From Nemania diffusa (taxonomy: Eukaryota > Ascomycota > Sordariomycetes > Xylariales > Xylariaceae), in assembly GCA_038501195.1 (NCBI GenBank), contig JBBPUQ010000001.1, positions 1,116,001 to 1,180,000 of the forward strand: 64,000 nt of DNA, read 5' to 3'. How positions within the stretch are numbered: position 1 is the first letter of the stretch; every line of letters begins with the position of its first letter. Below, piece after piece: positions 25,037 to 37,479 of the stretch. The position numbers were made by a program, and so were the translations under genes. Under the pieces are notes generated by a model that ran no database searches, was not told the origin of the DNA, and saw only the letters and a list, made by a program, of their open reading frames with translations.

Positions 25037-26497
25037 TATACGATACTCGATAGGCATAGGCAAACTCTTTCCGTTCAAAATACCGCGCGTGCTAAGCGCC
25101 GCCGTGTTGACATCATACGTTATCGCGTCCGGGTATATCCTCCGGTGCAGCTTTGGAGACCGACAAAACCGGTTCCGATGCATTAAGCCCCTGATCCCCA
25201 GACTTGGATTTGTCGACGATTGGGGGTTTTCCCTACCCGTTGTTCGTCGTCGTCGTGCTACCTACCCTTTCGCTCTCTTGGAGAAACCCCCGCCGCCCGC
25301 CGAACATTGGGTAAACTGGGAAATTTTATTTGAAAATGAGGAACTTTCCCACTTTCCTTACGAGTCCCATGACAACATTTTTCAAGTTTTTTTTTTCTTT
25401 TATCGCCTTCCCTCCCTACCGCCCCCCCGCCTCTCCCTACTGAATATTCCGCCGCCGCCGCCGGCAGGAGAATTGAATATCCGTCAGCAAAGCAACTCAG
25501 CCATGCGCATGCATCGTTCTAGGCGGCGGTCTCTCTGGAGGCGACAGGATTAGGTACCTCCTGACGTTCTATCCATACCCCTCTCCGACCTACCGCGCCG
25601 CGGGTATTTTTTATTGTTTATTTATTTTTTTGTCATACGCTGCATATTACTTGTTCCTTAGCGACCTGCTTTCGCAGTTGCGGCAGCAGCGGTGGCGGCG
25701 GCGGCGAGATAGGTAGCGTCGCGTACGATGCCAAGTTTACGTAGGAGAACAGTCTGCGGCTTGTGACTCGGTTCCGCACTTCGAAGGCAACTTTATTTCA
25801 CCTGAAGTCTAGCGTGGTCAAGTTGGCCAGGATGATGTTGAGCCCCAAATGCGCCGCCGGACGGCCTGGGCTGTTCGGTGCACAGTACGGTAAGTATGTC
25901 TATCTACTGTAGCTACCTGGACTGTTCCACAGCTGCTGCCCGTCACCTTGAGGCCAGCAACGGTGAGCAGAGACGTGTACCGAGAAGACCGTACAGTAGT
26001 GTATGGAGCATGCAAGCTCCAACTATTTCCCTACCTATCGTGATAGATAGTACCTACATCACTAATAGATTAGGTAGTGACTTACAAGTCTTATTATTAC
26101 ACTATATCTCTTTCTATGTACCCTTCCTAGTACATTTTTCCAGCCAAGTAGATATAAGAGATTTCTTAACCAGGTTTAAAGTACCGTAAAAGTAGGCTCC
26201 CATGGTATATGTTATAGTGCTGTAGTGTATAATATGGTCCTTTACATGCAAAAGTACCTGATTAGTATGCATCTGGATATTTATACACAGCTAGACTAAA
26301 GCTTACCTATGGGCTATTATTACCATACCAACATACATATGTACGGTGTACCTGAAGTGCCAGCCCTACTTCCGTAGCGTAGTAGCTATAGTTACTACCT
26401 CCTATTGTAAATATCTACGCATAGTAGTATACAGTAGATATCTAGAAGGTAGATACCGATCAATACTTACCTAACTTACCAATATCATTCCTGACCT

Positions 26498-26536
26498 GCA
26501 CCGCACCGCACCGCGCTGCACCGCGCTGCACTGCAC
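26498..26536. repeat. GC-rich tandem repeat
   Basis: Several CCGCA units are followed by two exact copies of CCGCGCTGCA and a partial third, ending in a CACGTG box. Confidence 0.85.
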
Positions 26537-29405
26537 GTGTGCTTAGTATTGGCGGGCAAACCTGAGCCGGCGGCTTACAAAACTCGTAAGACACGTTTTC
26601 GTCGCACCATCATCTACGTAATCAATCAGCTTGGCCTGCATATGTGGCCATGACCTTGGAAGGATTCCCCTTGATTTAGACCCTTCTCGATGCAATGCAA
26701 TCCAACGGCGGTGCTAGTAAGTATGTATGTAGAGCCTGACAGGTGCAGGTAATAATATTTTCCAGCGTCACTTACAAGTAACGCGCTACTGCCGTAGGTA
26801 CAGACAGGGTCGCCACGAGGTCGGCCATCTCATCTCAGGTTTAGCGGGACCTGGGCGACACTATACTAAATCCAGGGGGGTCCTTCGCGCAACATCTCGG
26901 TACAGAGTGGTCTCGTGTAGGTACTATAAGTATACCGTACTGGCTGTTTTCTGCACATACAGTACGGAGTATAGGTAGCACAGAATACAACGTATCCATC
27001 ATTACTTACCGTACCTACTTTCATACCTACATACATAGTACAGAAGACTAGATACAGTACGCATACACCTACCTACCTCGGTAGGTTCCAGATAGGCACA
27101 CAGTAGCGTGCTGTAGTCTGTATGTAGGTAGTGCAGAATGTATACCCGTCTCTGTCCCGGTTTATCAACTTATAAGTATGTAGTATTCTGTACGTATATG
27201 CAAACTGAAGAAGGTCATTTCATCACGACTTAGATACTTAGTACAACATAGTACCATACATGCCTACATATGTACAGCTTGTTCTTTGCTATATCTTTCT
27301 TGGCGTATGTACACATGTATGCGTAGGTACGCTGTAAGAACCAACATCTATTCTTCAGTGGATGGGAGTCTGTTTGTTTTCTGCTGCCTTCTTTTCCTTT
27401 CTCTTCTCCATCGTATAAGATGACGTCCACTACGAATACGACATTATTATATCTAAATAATACCTAAATCTACATACCTACTACACTATAATTAATTAAT
27501 AGTTGGTGCCGAGTAGATGAGGACCCGGGATCCCTAGTGAAGGGTGAAGGCCATCCTTATAATAAAGTGGTGCCGATCCAATCAGCTCGCAGTCGACAAA
27601 ATGTGGCTCAAGGATTGCCCACTATCTTCCACGTGTGAAAGTCTCGGCATATAATGGAGTCTTCCTTAACGTGCAAGTACATACAGTGCTGTACAGTACT
27701 TATTACTTGTGGTAGATAGGCTAGGGGGTACCTAGGGTAGGCAGTTCGTCGCCGCCGGCTGATTAAAATAAGTAGGTATGTACCTACCTCTAGAGTCTAA
27801 TTAATAAACGATACCTAACCCCCTTCCCCCTTGGCGGCTTTTCTGCCCTGACGGTTTAGTTACCGTAACGACTCGGCAGCCCGGCGCCTAACTATAACTA
27901 ACTCGTCCCTCATTACCGCAGCGGGCTCGACCAGAGTATCAGCCTTAGATGCATCCGGTAAAGAGCACCCAATTGGATTTTTCCGTGATAGGAAGCTAGC
28001 TCGGCAACATCGTCATTGTCAACTTAGGGTCTAGTGCAGGCGGCATCTTCCATCTCGCCTTTGCGTTATTCCCAGCTGACGCCGCGCCCCTCTAATACAG
28101 AGCGCAGAGTGCAGAGTACGTACCCACGATCCTCCTTGTGACGATCAAAGCCATCGGTTAATACAGAGGCTACTACTGTACGGTCCCCCAGGCTTACGAG
28201 CCTGAGCTATCAATATCAAATACAGTAATCGGTTAGACAAGGCGCCGAAATTAACCTACAGGGGAATTAGGGCGATCTCGCAATTTGCTGCCGCCAATTG
28301 ATTACATTCGTACTTCTGTACTTCATCGTTGAGGCCTTTGCGAGACAGTCTCCCAAGCGCCCAGACTCAGCAGCGCGACAACACTAAAAAAAAAGACCAG
28401 AGCAAGATCTTACGGCAAGCTAAAGTTCCGACGGAAAATCCCTCTACACTATGTATCCAACTGGTAACACTAGCGTACGGAGTAGAGCAGCTACAACGCG
28501 GCCAACCATTCTCGGCGCTCGTCGTTAGTTGGTATTGGGTCAGTATTTAGATGGTGTAGGTACAGGATACTACACTAGAAAGGGGAGCCCTGGCGCAGAC
28601 GAGATGAGGCACCCCGGTCAAGGAACCCTGTCACATCACTCGGAGAATTTCAGCCTCGGTCTGGAGTGGACTTAGCGTGCACTATATACAAATGACGCTC
28701 CGCTATCTTTAGCTCGGCACAGTCACGAGCTGTTACGCGAGGCCCTTACCTACGCTTTGATGGTGGTGATGAATCTAACGGTTAGACGGGAGTTGCTTCA
28801 GCAATGATTGATCAAGCGCCAACAAGCTCAACATCCCAGTTGAGAGAGGATATGGAATGCTAGGAGCACGCTGTGAAATATGTATACCCTACACTAACAT
28901 ACCACTACAGAGTACATGGTATGTATAACTTACCTACCTGGGGATATGCCTTACACTCGATAGACATCCCTACTATATACTATCAAGAAGGAATATTACC
29001 TTGACCTATATCACGGGCAAAGGGGAATTGGACCCTCCTCGGAGAATTACATCCGTCTCTCGTTACGCTTGCCCTTCACACCTAGCCATGGGAGAGCTCG
29101 CCGTGGCGGCTCTGGGAGCGAGCCCACATGCCACTGTTAATCCCAGTCTAATGTCATTCACCGCGATTCGTCATAGCTACTCTGTAAGTATTTGTTAACC
29201 ACCTACATACATACAATATGTCATCCCAGCACCATGACGCCGCCAAACGTCGGTAGGAAGTGTAGTGGGAGTACAAAGACGGCACCCGGCAGCCAAGAAA
29301 GAGAGTGTGACGCGGCCCCAGGATCCCGCAGAACAAGAAGCGTTTGAGACGAACACCGAGCATCACAAGCCCGACAAACGGTGTAGCGGAATGCCAGCAG
29401 GCGCT

Positions 29406-29419
29406 CGCGCGCGCGCGCG
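29406..29419. repeat. CG dinucleotide run, 7 copies
   Basis: A perfect alternating CG run with Z-DNA potential. A second run of six copies lies at 31214-31225. Both are in the desert. Confidence 0.9.
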
Positions 29420-31662
29420 AGCAAAGACGCCGTCCCATCATTCGGCAGGGCCTGTCATCTTATCTTTTCTGGCCGGCGGCGGATTATTTTACAATAGGGA
29501 TTAAGGGTTTCAAGAGCGCGCTAAATGTAACGCTGCAGCATCTGAGACGGCCGAGAACCAATCCATGCTCAAACTCGGGTAGCCATGTGGCTCCCCCCGT
29601 TTGCGCTCCGTTCGGGGGTTCGGGACTGGCTTCTCGATGAGGAATCCGGTGGATATGGAGGGCGCGCGAGGCGTCTACTTGCAAGTAGTACTGTAGGGGA
29701 TTTTACTACCTACAGAATACATGCCTACTTACTAAGTAGGGGATTCTGTACTACAATACTAAGTACTTACTTGTATGGACAGGGCAGAGATAATAAGCAG
29801 CCTCAACGCGGGTGGTTCGATGACGACAAGCAGCCACACCGTTATTGTTATTAATATTACAGAAGGGTTCTTCTTCTCCTCTTACGCCATCGTACATGCC
29901 TCTGGGTAACGGCTCCCGAAATTGCGACCACTTTGATAAGCAATCCCGCTTGCTTGTGGATTCTTACTGTATACATTTAAATCATTACTATCCACTCTCT
30001 CGATAGAAGTCATCGAAGAAGTTTGCAGGTCAGATGGTAATGCTTATACGACATTATTATCAAATACCTACTTATAGAGGAAAGAAGTAATTCAGCAGCC
30101 AAGATGCCCCTAGCAAAAATTCCAATGGGAACCTCCGATTCCGCCTTGTTGACGTGCATTTGGACGCTGAAAATAATCTTTTTATAGGTGGTACGAAGAC
30201 ACCTTCTAGAATGATTATAGCTCCAACACAGCTTTGGTCATTTCTGGCATCGCTAGCCCGAGCTGATTGGCTCTCGGCCTAGCGAAGGGTAGGATAGCTG
30301 ACCGCTAGGTGCCATCGCTCATTGCTACACTAGGTATCTAGGTGAGCGATGGGTTTATCCGAACAGGGTTCTCTGCATACATACACTTGATCGTTCGTGT
30401 TTATCAATGTAGATAGGTGCTGCACGGAATAACGGTGACTGAAAAACAACCATCTAGAGCAACCAATGCTCGACATTTGAAGCCATGCCGTGCCACATGC
30501 AGCGTACTAGCATCCAACAAAGGCAAGGAGGGTATTGCCCAGCCTCGGTCCGAGCTGCCAAGACCACCGGTTATTCCCAAGTCTTGTGGCGCGTCAAGAT
30601 GGTTAAGCAACGGTAGGGATGGATGGAATGGCACTTCGTCAGTTCTGGCCGTTCGTTCGTTCGTTTGTCTTGCGATTTGCCAAAGAGTGCATATAGATCT
30701 ACAGTGACACGCAACTGCATCTCGCGGAAGAGTCGGCCATCATTCCGGCCAGCCGCCTTCGCGCAGGAGGGCCATCGGAACATTAATATAAGAATTATAT
30801 GTACAGGCGGCACGGGAAGGTTATATCATTGCTCACCTATTCATTCGTAATTAGATCGGCGCTATAAGATCTAAGTAGATCTAGATACCTACATATTTTA
30901 ATAATAATAAAAAAGGAGGCCATCTCCAATTAGCTCCCATAGCTATCTGGAAGGATTCTTCCAGACCCCCTTCGACCTTCAATTGGGTTCAGCCTCAAAG
31001 TATCTATTCGACTTGTGGGCTCATTGTGCCAATAGTGAAGTGATCTCGCCGTTGACCGAGAAGACCACTTCCTCGCACCAGCGCGACCGGTCTGGGCCGA
31101 GACCGCCAAACGTCCCATGTCGCATGAGAGAGCCCGCGTAGCTTAACGCACGCCATGTGCCAGAGCTACCTATACTTACATACTCTAGCTACGTACATAT
31201 ACGCATGCGCAGACGCGCGCGCGCGGTGGCGGTCCAATCAGCCGCGTGGCATGCGAGATGCTATCCGTTGGAGATCTTTCCGGGACCAGCCGCCCGACTA
31301 TTGACTCGGCAATCCATAAAAAAAGCCCACGAATAGCTCCTCCCAGCAATCGTTGTATCGATTGCATTGTGGGAAGTGCGGCTGACCTCCAAGGAAATCG
31401 TACCACCGCGCGCCCCCAAAACACGACGGCGAAAAGAAGAAAAAAATAAAAACCAGATTCGAGAGGCATGGCGATGGCGAATATGCGCGGGTTCAGCTCT
31501 GCCAGCTTAGCGTGCGTTTTTGGGATCACGAGTTTCGCCACATACGCGTCAACAGCCATGATTAGTGAAACCGCCATACCTACCTACCTACCTGTACCTA
31601 CCTAACTCATGTATTCGCAGCGGCTGCGCTCTGCGGCGCTAATGTACGTCCCTTCTATGTTC

Positions 31663-31690
31663 TATGTATGTATGTATGTGTGTGTGTATG
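31663..31690. repeat. TATG/TG microsatellite
   Basis: TATG units pass into a short TG run. Confidence 0.85.
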
Positions 31691-31949
31691 CACATGCCCA
31701 CAGCGGCGGCGGCGGCTTGGTTTTAAGCTTCGGGCTGGGTGCCCCAGCCAGCCGAGCAGCGCAGGGCCGGAAAATTATCTTGCTCTGTGCTGCCTAAGTT
31801 CGATCTCGACAAGCGAGCTGCACGGTACCCTACGCGAGCCTTGATAGCCTGTGTCAGCCGAGACGTATGTATGTATGTAAGCGCGGGCGACCTTTTAGCC
31901 ACCGAGGGATTATCCTGTCCTCGCTAATCGTGACGTGGGGAGCGTCTTG

Positions 31950-34900
31950 TAGATAGAGGCCGGTGTTGTTATTGGTGATTATGTGGCGGTGTTGCGTAGT
32001 AACCTACTCACTCAAGTTTATCTAGTCATAGGTTAGTGATCAGGTGGTTTGAGGTCGAAGCGTTCTATAAGTTCGACATTGATTAAAATATTATGCTCTT
32101 GAAGCGATATCTAGCAGTCCGCAGAATAATGAAGGAGCTGTTCCGCCTGATTGTAGGATAGCGTAGTATATGGATCTCAACACCAACTATTTCAAGGCTA
32201 AGATGGACAACCTAGCTATGGTTGTTGACTTAAATCATGTCATACTCTATATGCTGTAGTTTTATACGTTAGTTAAACTTGTTTCATTCTCCTATTAAGT
32301 TCATACATAAGAATGCTTTCAACATCTTGTGACTGTGACCAGAGTTCACAGTTTTCAAACTCATTGATTTATTTATATTATAGAAAAGGCATGTTTCCCC
32401 TACTACTGCCTTGATTATCTCCTCACGTCTACAATTTAAGTGTAAGTGTTGTTTTAATTGTGTTATGAGTAACTAAATGGATTACATCATTCATAGCCGC
32501 TCAGTAAGACCTAGTGACAGGTTGAGATATCAGCATTCCTAATATTAATTTATGAAAAGCAAACTTAGGAAGTTTCAGTCATCTTCATCCTCGAGTCCAT
32601 AAAAAAAGCAATAAATTATTGCAAGTACGGTAGAAGCTATCTCCTCCAATGATGCAGGTACTTACCCGTTCCATAATCAGCCACAGTTATCGTACAAACA
32701 TAGTCAAGAGGAGAGACATACTCAGTCGTCTACGGAGCGAAGAAAAATATCTTGAATAGGGATGAGAAATTTAATACCTAATTAATAGACAGTATAAGTA
32801 CATGACATCCAAGCACTATGGCAGCTTTCTAGGCCTTAATTCGCTTTCTCGCCTTTCTTATTATAATTCAAATATTCGCGTCTTTTCTGATATGTAACCC
32901 TGACGCTGTTTATTCCAATACGCCCCAGTTATAGCTTCCGTGGCATACTCCACAACCAATGTGTATTCTAGAGTGATGAATTCCAGTTAACGAGTAGGAA
33001 TATGTTCCACCTGTAAATATAACGTGACCTCTTGTGCATCCACTAGTACTTACTACTTCTCGAAATTCAACGTAGTATAAGTTGATAAATCCTTGTCCCA
33101 GGTTGCTCTCGGCACCTCCCCCTCAAATCTATGTCCTACAAACCGAAAATTTGGCACCTCGTACAAAGATCTTCCTTAAATATCCGCGGCAAGGCAGCAC
33201 AAGCTTCTATCGTATTTGTATGACAGGTATTTATACAGTGTGGGTGATCAAGTCGTCGGGGTTTGTGTTGACTAGGTCCGGAAAAGTGATTTTCCGTTAG
33301 GTTTTATTATTATATATATTTAGCTAGGCCACAGCCCTTCTAGGCCTTCTAGCATTGGCTAGTCAGATACACCCTCACACATCATGTCGATGGTTTTCCA
33401 AGTTTTCAAGAAGAGTCTAGAAGTGTCATGTGGCAGGCAGCAGCATCAGGCCCTAGATCACGGAGTGTATGTATATGTGTACACGTTCCGGTTCAATGTC
33501 CCGCTTGTCCCACTCTTGTTTCGTCTCGCTCTGTGTTTGTGTATTGTTCTCTTTTAGCTACTCTACTAAATTACTTCCCCGTACCTAGGCTAATGATGTC
33601 CGTTCGTTTTCCCCGGCGTTGCCTAAGACATTGTAGATCTCACGATGTATCTGTGCTCATCGTAACGTTACTACCACCGATCTCCCACTTTTTCTAATTC
33701 AATATGAATACTTAATCTATTAGGATTTGATATACGAGCACAAGTATACCGACACATTCGAATCGATCTTGCAAAAAGTGTGCCAAGTTTCAAATATTCT
33801 CGCGGGCATGTACTGCCTACGGATTAAGTACACGTAGACAAACGTACGGGTCCAGGGGTAGCCTGCGATGCATGTATCCATCCGGGCTGCCTACCTGCCT
33901 ACCCGTCCGTTCCAGCATCTTAAAGACCGGCGGAGACATAGATCAGGAAATGGGTACTAGCTTCTCTTTAATATGCCGGAATGAATGTCCGTGCCGACCG
34001 CTAAAACAAATGCAGGAACAGCGCACACAGCATGGTCTTACCAGTTTGATCGGCAAAAGTTACTGAAGAGTTGGGACGCATGGGCATACCTATAAAGGTA
34101 ACAAAAGGGAAGCCATCAAAAAAGCCACCAGTACTCAGATCACAACTATTCTAGTGATCTATAAATCAATAATAGTAACTAACTGCTGGAACTCATAGCA
34201 TAACTTGCAATACCCGTAGCTCAAGTAGATTAACCTTCTCAATGTCACCTAATGTGTAATCTGCTTACATATGTCAACATGGAAACTATATATAGGATGA
34301 TGTCTACCGAATTTGCTGAGATATTTGAAATATTCACTAATACCAGTAGAATAAGCCTACATAGAGAGGATGATATTATACACAATTATAACACTCAAAT
34401 CTTACATGCAGATTCTAAACTCGTGTCTAATTCGAGGATGAAATCTAGGGGCCGAGTTATCTCAAAAACACTGTATAAGTAATTTCGTCAACGTTTATTC
34501 ATCGGGACTTATTTTAATGCCACGCAGTCTCCCTCTGGTACTCGGGACGACTATCCTAGGCCAAGCTAGACACAGAATTAGTAACACTTGAATCCAGTTC
34601 TCCTCATATGAAACGGTACGGGATACAGACGAATATTCACAACATCTGTATGCTATCTATGCTGTGTAAAGTCTATTTGAGGTACAAAGTGAGCAGAATA
34701 CCATCGGACGCTGCCGCGAGTTGTAGAAAACGGACAACGCCGCCCTGCGACGACTAAGCGTACATAGGGGTACAGTCTTGTGATAGGAAGAATGAAGTAT
34801 TCGTCATAGCTTATTCCTGTCAGCAGAACCACTACTCATAGTGAAATAAGCCTCATGGGTTCCCTTAGAAGGATTGCATAGGCATGTCGGCTCTGAATAA

Positions 34901-35000
34901 TTGACACGTAGATTAGATGAGTCAAATCCCGGATGAGACAACTTCAACGAATTTGCAAAACTTCCTCAACCGTAGTAGTTCATTTAAGCACATATGCAGT
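31950..35000. other. A/T-rich block inside the desert
   Basis: By eye this block has fewer G/C runs, more ATAT and TTTA words and fewer TACCTAGG words than both flanks. No transposon protein frame is visible. It may be a mutated (RIP-type) mobile-element relic, but I cannot compute the dinucleotide indices that would test this. Edges are approximate. Confidence 0.35.
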
Positions 35001-35980
35001 CAGTCTATAACAGGGATCAAGCACCGAACCATATTTTGACAGTACCCAGGTGAGTAACTTGTGCATGAACCCCGAAGCTGAGGTAATACGTACCCAAGTC
35101 GTCCATCGATGCTGTGCTACGTATGCGGCGACGGGAGGCTTGCAGATAAGCTCCTGACAAGTAACTACATGCCATGTCATATAGTAAAGGTTTATTAGTT
35201 AATCTATCTACCGATCTACCCAAGCGTTGTCACTCGTTTCCTTGATTCCCTGTTGTACTACGTTCTTATACCTTTAACCCCCGTGGTTCTAAGAGAAGAA
35301 GCGAGTAAAAATGGAAGAACTCACTCATTGCCTCCATAGAAGCATGTTGCGGCGTATAATCCATAAGTATGGGTAATCTTAGGCCTTACGGCCGTTAAAA
35401 GGCAAGTCTCGTCGCTCCAGAGTGCCTCTAGAGAAGAACTTCCCTACGACCCGAACACAGAGGACTCACGGACGCACAACAGACTATATGGTTAATAGTT
35501 ATATTAGGATACACAGCCTCCGGCCCCCAATACGTGGCAATAAAGGCTACCTGGTACTCAAGTACACTACAGAACACTACGGTCGTTGACATATGAATTA
35601 GTCACTACGCTAGCAAAGGGCCTGGATACAAAACACTTAGACTTACACTTACGCAATATCTCTCGATACTCGTAAGCTAGGTACGTGGGTGGCAGTGAGA
35701 AAGATTCTGTAGACTTATATGCAGGTAATCTAACTTGGCGAACCCCGTGCAGCGTTCCACAACATTTCCGCGAAGGAAAAAAAGAAGAAAAAAATCCCCA
35801 AAAAGGAGTCTTCCCCCTTTTACCCTCTCTTTCGTCCACCCTCTCACCTACTCGCGCGTTACACGCACTCCCTCCCCCCATAAGATACTGAGCCGCGGAT
35901 TCAAAACCTGCGTATTGTGTCGGAGGATTATCTCAGACCTGTCAGCCGTGTAGGGATAATTAGACGAGCATGTCTCGGGA

Positions 35981-36005
35981 CCTGACCTGACCTGACCTGA
36001 CCTGA
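35981..36005. repeat. CCTGA tandem repeat, 5 copies
   Basis: Five exact head-to-tail copies of the pentamer CCTGA. Confidence 0.95.
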
Positions 36006-37479
36006 TGCGGGCAAAGACAGGACAGCGCCCCCTCCCCTTCCTTCTTTGCCATACCGACCTTGTTCCAGAGTGACCTGACATTGCCTCCTCACACCCACTC
36101 TTGCAACTATGCGTATATTCGCCGGTCCCAATTTGTAGCTGGCTGTCTTTCGCCTCAGGGGGTGTCCTGCTGGAATGACTAAACCCTTCCAAAGGAGAGA
36201 GAGGAGGTGGCACAAGAAACAACCACACCACCTCCGACGAAATCCTCTTTTCGCCGTCTCCGACGCCGCCCCGAAGAACACAGGTCTCGTCTGCCGGACC
36301 AATCGCGACGCGGTCGGGGTCCGCTGACCTCTCTCCCTGGCCTATCGGCCCCGTTAGGCTGACGTGATCCTGCAATGCACATATCACACACGCATGATAC
36401 ATACGCTATATGCCATATAGCTGGTAAACGGCTGGAAAAAGATTGCGAGTCAGTTCGTTCAGTTGGTATGTAGGTGACGTTGCTTGCATCTCACTTAACT
36501 TATCTTGCGGCGACCTGGACACGCCGTATTTCTGCCTACTTTTATGTTTGGATCTTGCTAAGTAGTCAGTTAAGGCGTAGTTCACCATGATGATTTTGAC
36601 GCACGGGTATCATAGAACTCCGCTGCTAACCGGTTCAACTTGCACTATCCTATCCGAAAGAGCAACCAAATATTAAGGAGATATGCAAAATTAACATGTA
36701 TATCTTGTCTTATTTGTTCCATTGACTGCGGAAACAGCTGCAGAGTTCCATCCCGCGTGCACCAGCATCTAGATAGGAAGCGCATAGCTAAGGCATGTTG
36801 GTTTGTTTTTAAAGTAGCGAATACTTAGTGATATATCAATATGCGAGAGTAGTCAAATGGATACACTTGTTATGAATTGAATTTGCCTAAAGGATAGAAG
36901 GAAAGAATTTGCGAAACACGAGGGAGTAAGTCGTGAGAAAGACGCCTTAGCTTGTAAAAACCTCCACGCTTATCTCTGTTTCATATTTAGATATTGAATT
37001 CCTAACTGATATAGACTCTACTTCATTGCTCTATGTCACGGATCTGCAAGATAACCCCGTCTCTGGGACCCCGATGCCTCCGGGGCCGTGTTAGAAAGCT
37101 TTGGGATTAAGATACGAGGAGAACGGAAGCTTCGAACATCCCGCCCCTGTTATTATTCTCCCAAGTTGGTAAGCCTTGTCCTCTTCGCGAGTGCACGTCT
37201 ACTAAGCTTCATGATGAATAGCCTACCTAACTGAAACGGTTTTTTTTCTTTAGGTTTGAAATTTGTTATGTATTCTCTAATTTATGTGGAGTGGTTACCC
37301 TCTGCTATGCTAAAAGAATGTACAGTGACGATTTCCAAAGAACAGCCATTGCTCAAACAGGCAAGTGACATAAACGAAGAGACACCATGCTGTGTAATGT
37401 CTGAATAACGCTTGAGTAGATGCATAATATTACGTCTTCGTGTTTGGCTTAATGAGAAAGAAGAGGCTTATCCCATATA

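Larger units (their letters stand above)
18812..37479. other. Gene desert of about 18.7 kb
   Basis: I find no protein gene I can support between the start of the transcription factor and the end of the Lon gene. The longest open frames (189 codons at 24984, 184 codons at 35848 minus, 149 codons at 21226 minus) have composition and repeats expected of chance. The region is full of GTAGGTA/TACCTAC words and TATGTATG runs (dense at 20.1-24.7 and 26-29.8 kb), CG-dinucleotide runs and short GC-rich tandem repeats. About 31.95-35.0 kb is visibly richer in A and T. I saw no terminal inverted repeats, transposase or reverse transcriptase motifs, and no tRNA. It may contain long upstream control regions, noncoding RNAs or decayed mobile DNA. 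Confidence 0.6.

Noticed and set aside
24984..25553. 189-codon open frame with a Gln run, + strand
   Set aside because: It is made of a CAG tract, Pro-rich low-complexity and poly-T sequence. No domain, no supporting introns, and it lies in repeat-rich noncoding DNA.
31185..31577. 130-codon frame with one hydrophobic stretch, minus strand
   Set aside because: A single hydrophobic patch in an otherwise chance frame that starts in TACC repeats and ends in CG repeats.
35848..36402. 184-codon open frame, minus strand
   Set aside because: It runs through the CCTGA repeat and C/T-rich DNA, overlaps other equally long frames on the same strand, and has no recognisable motif.
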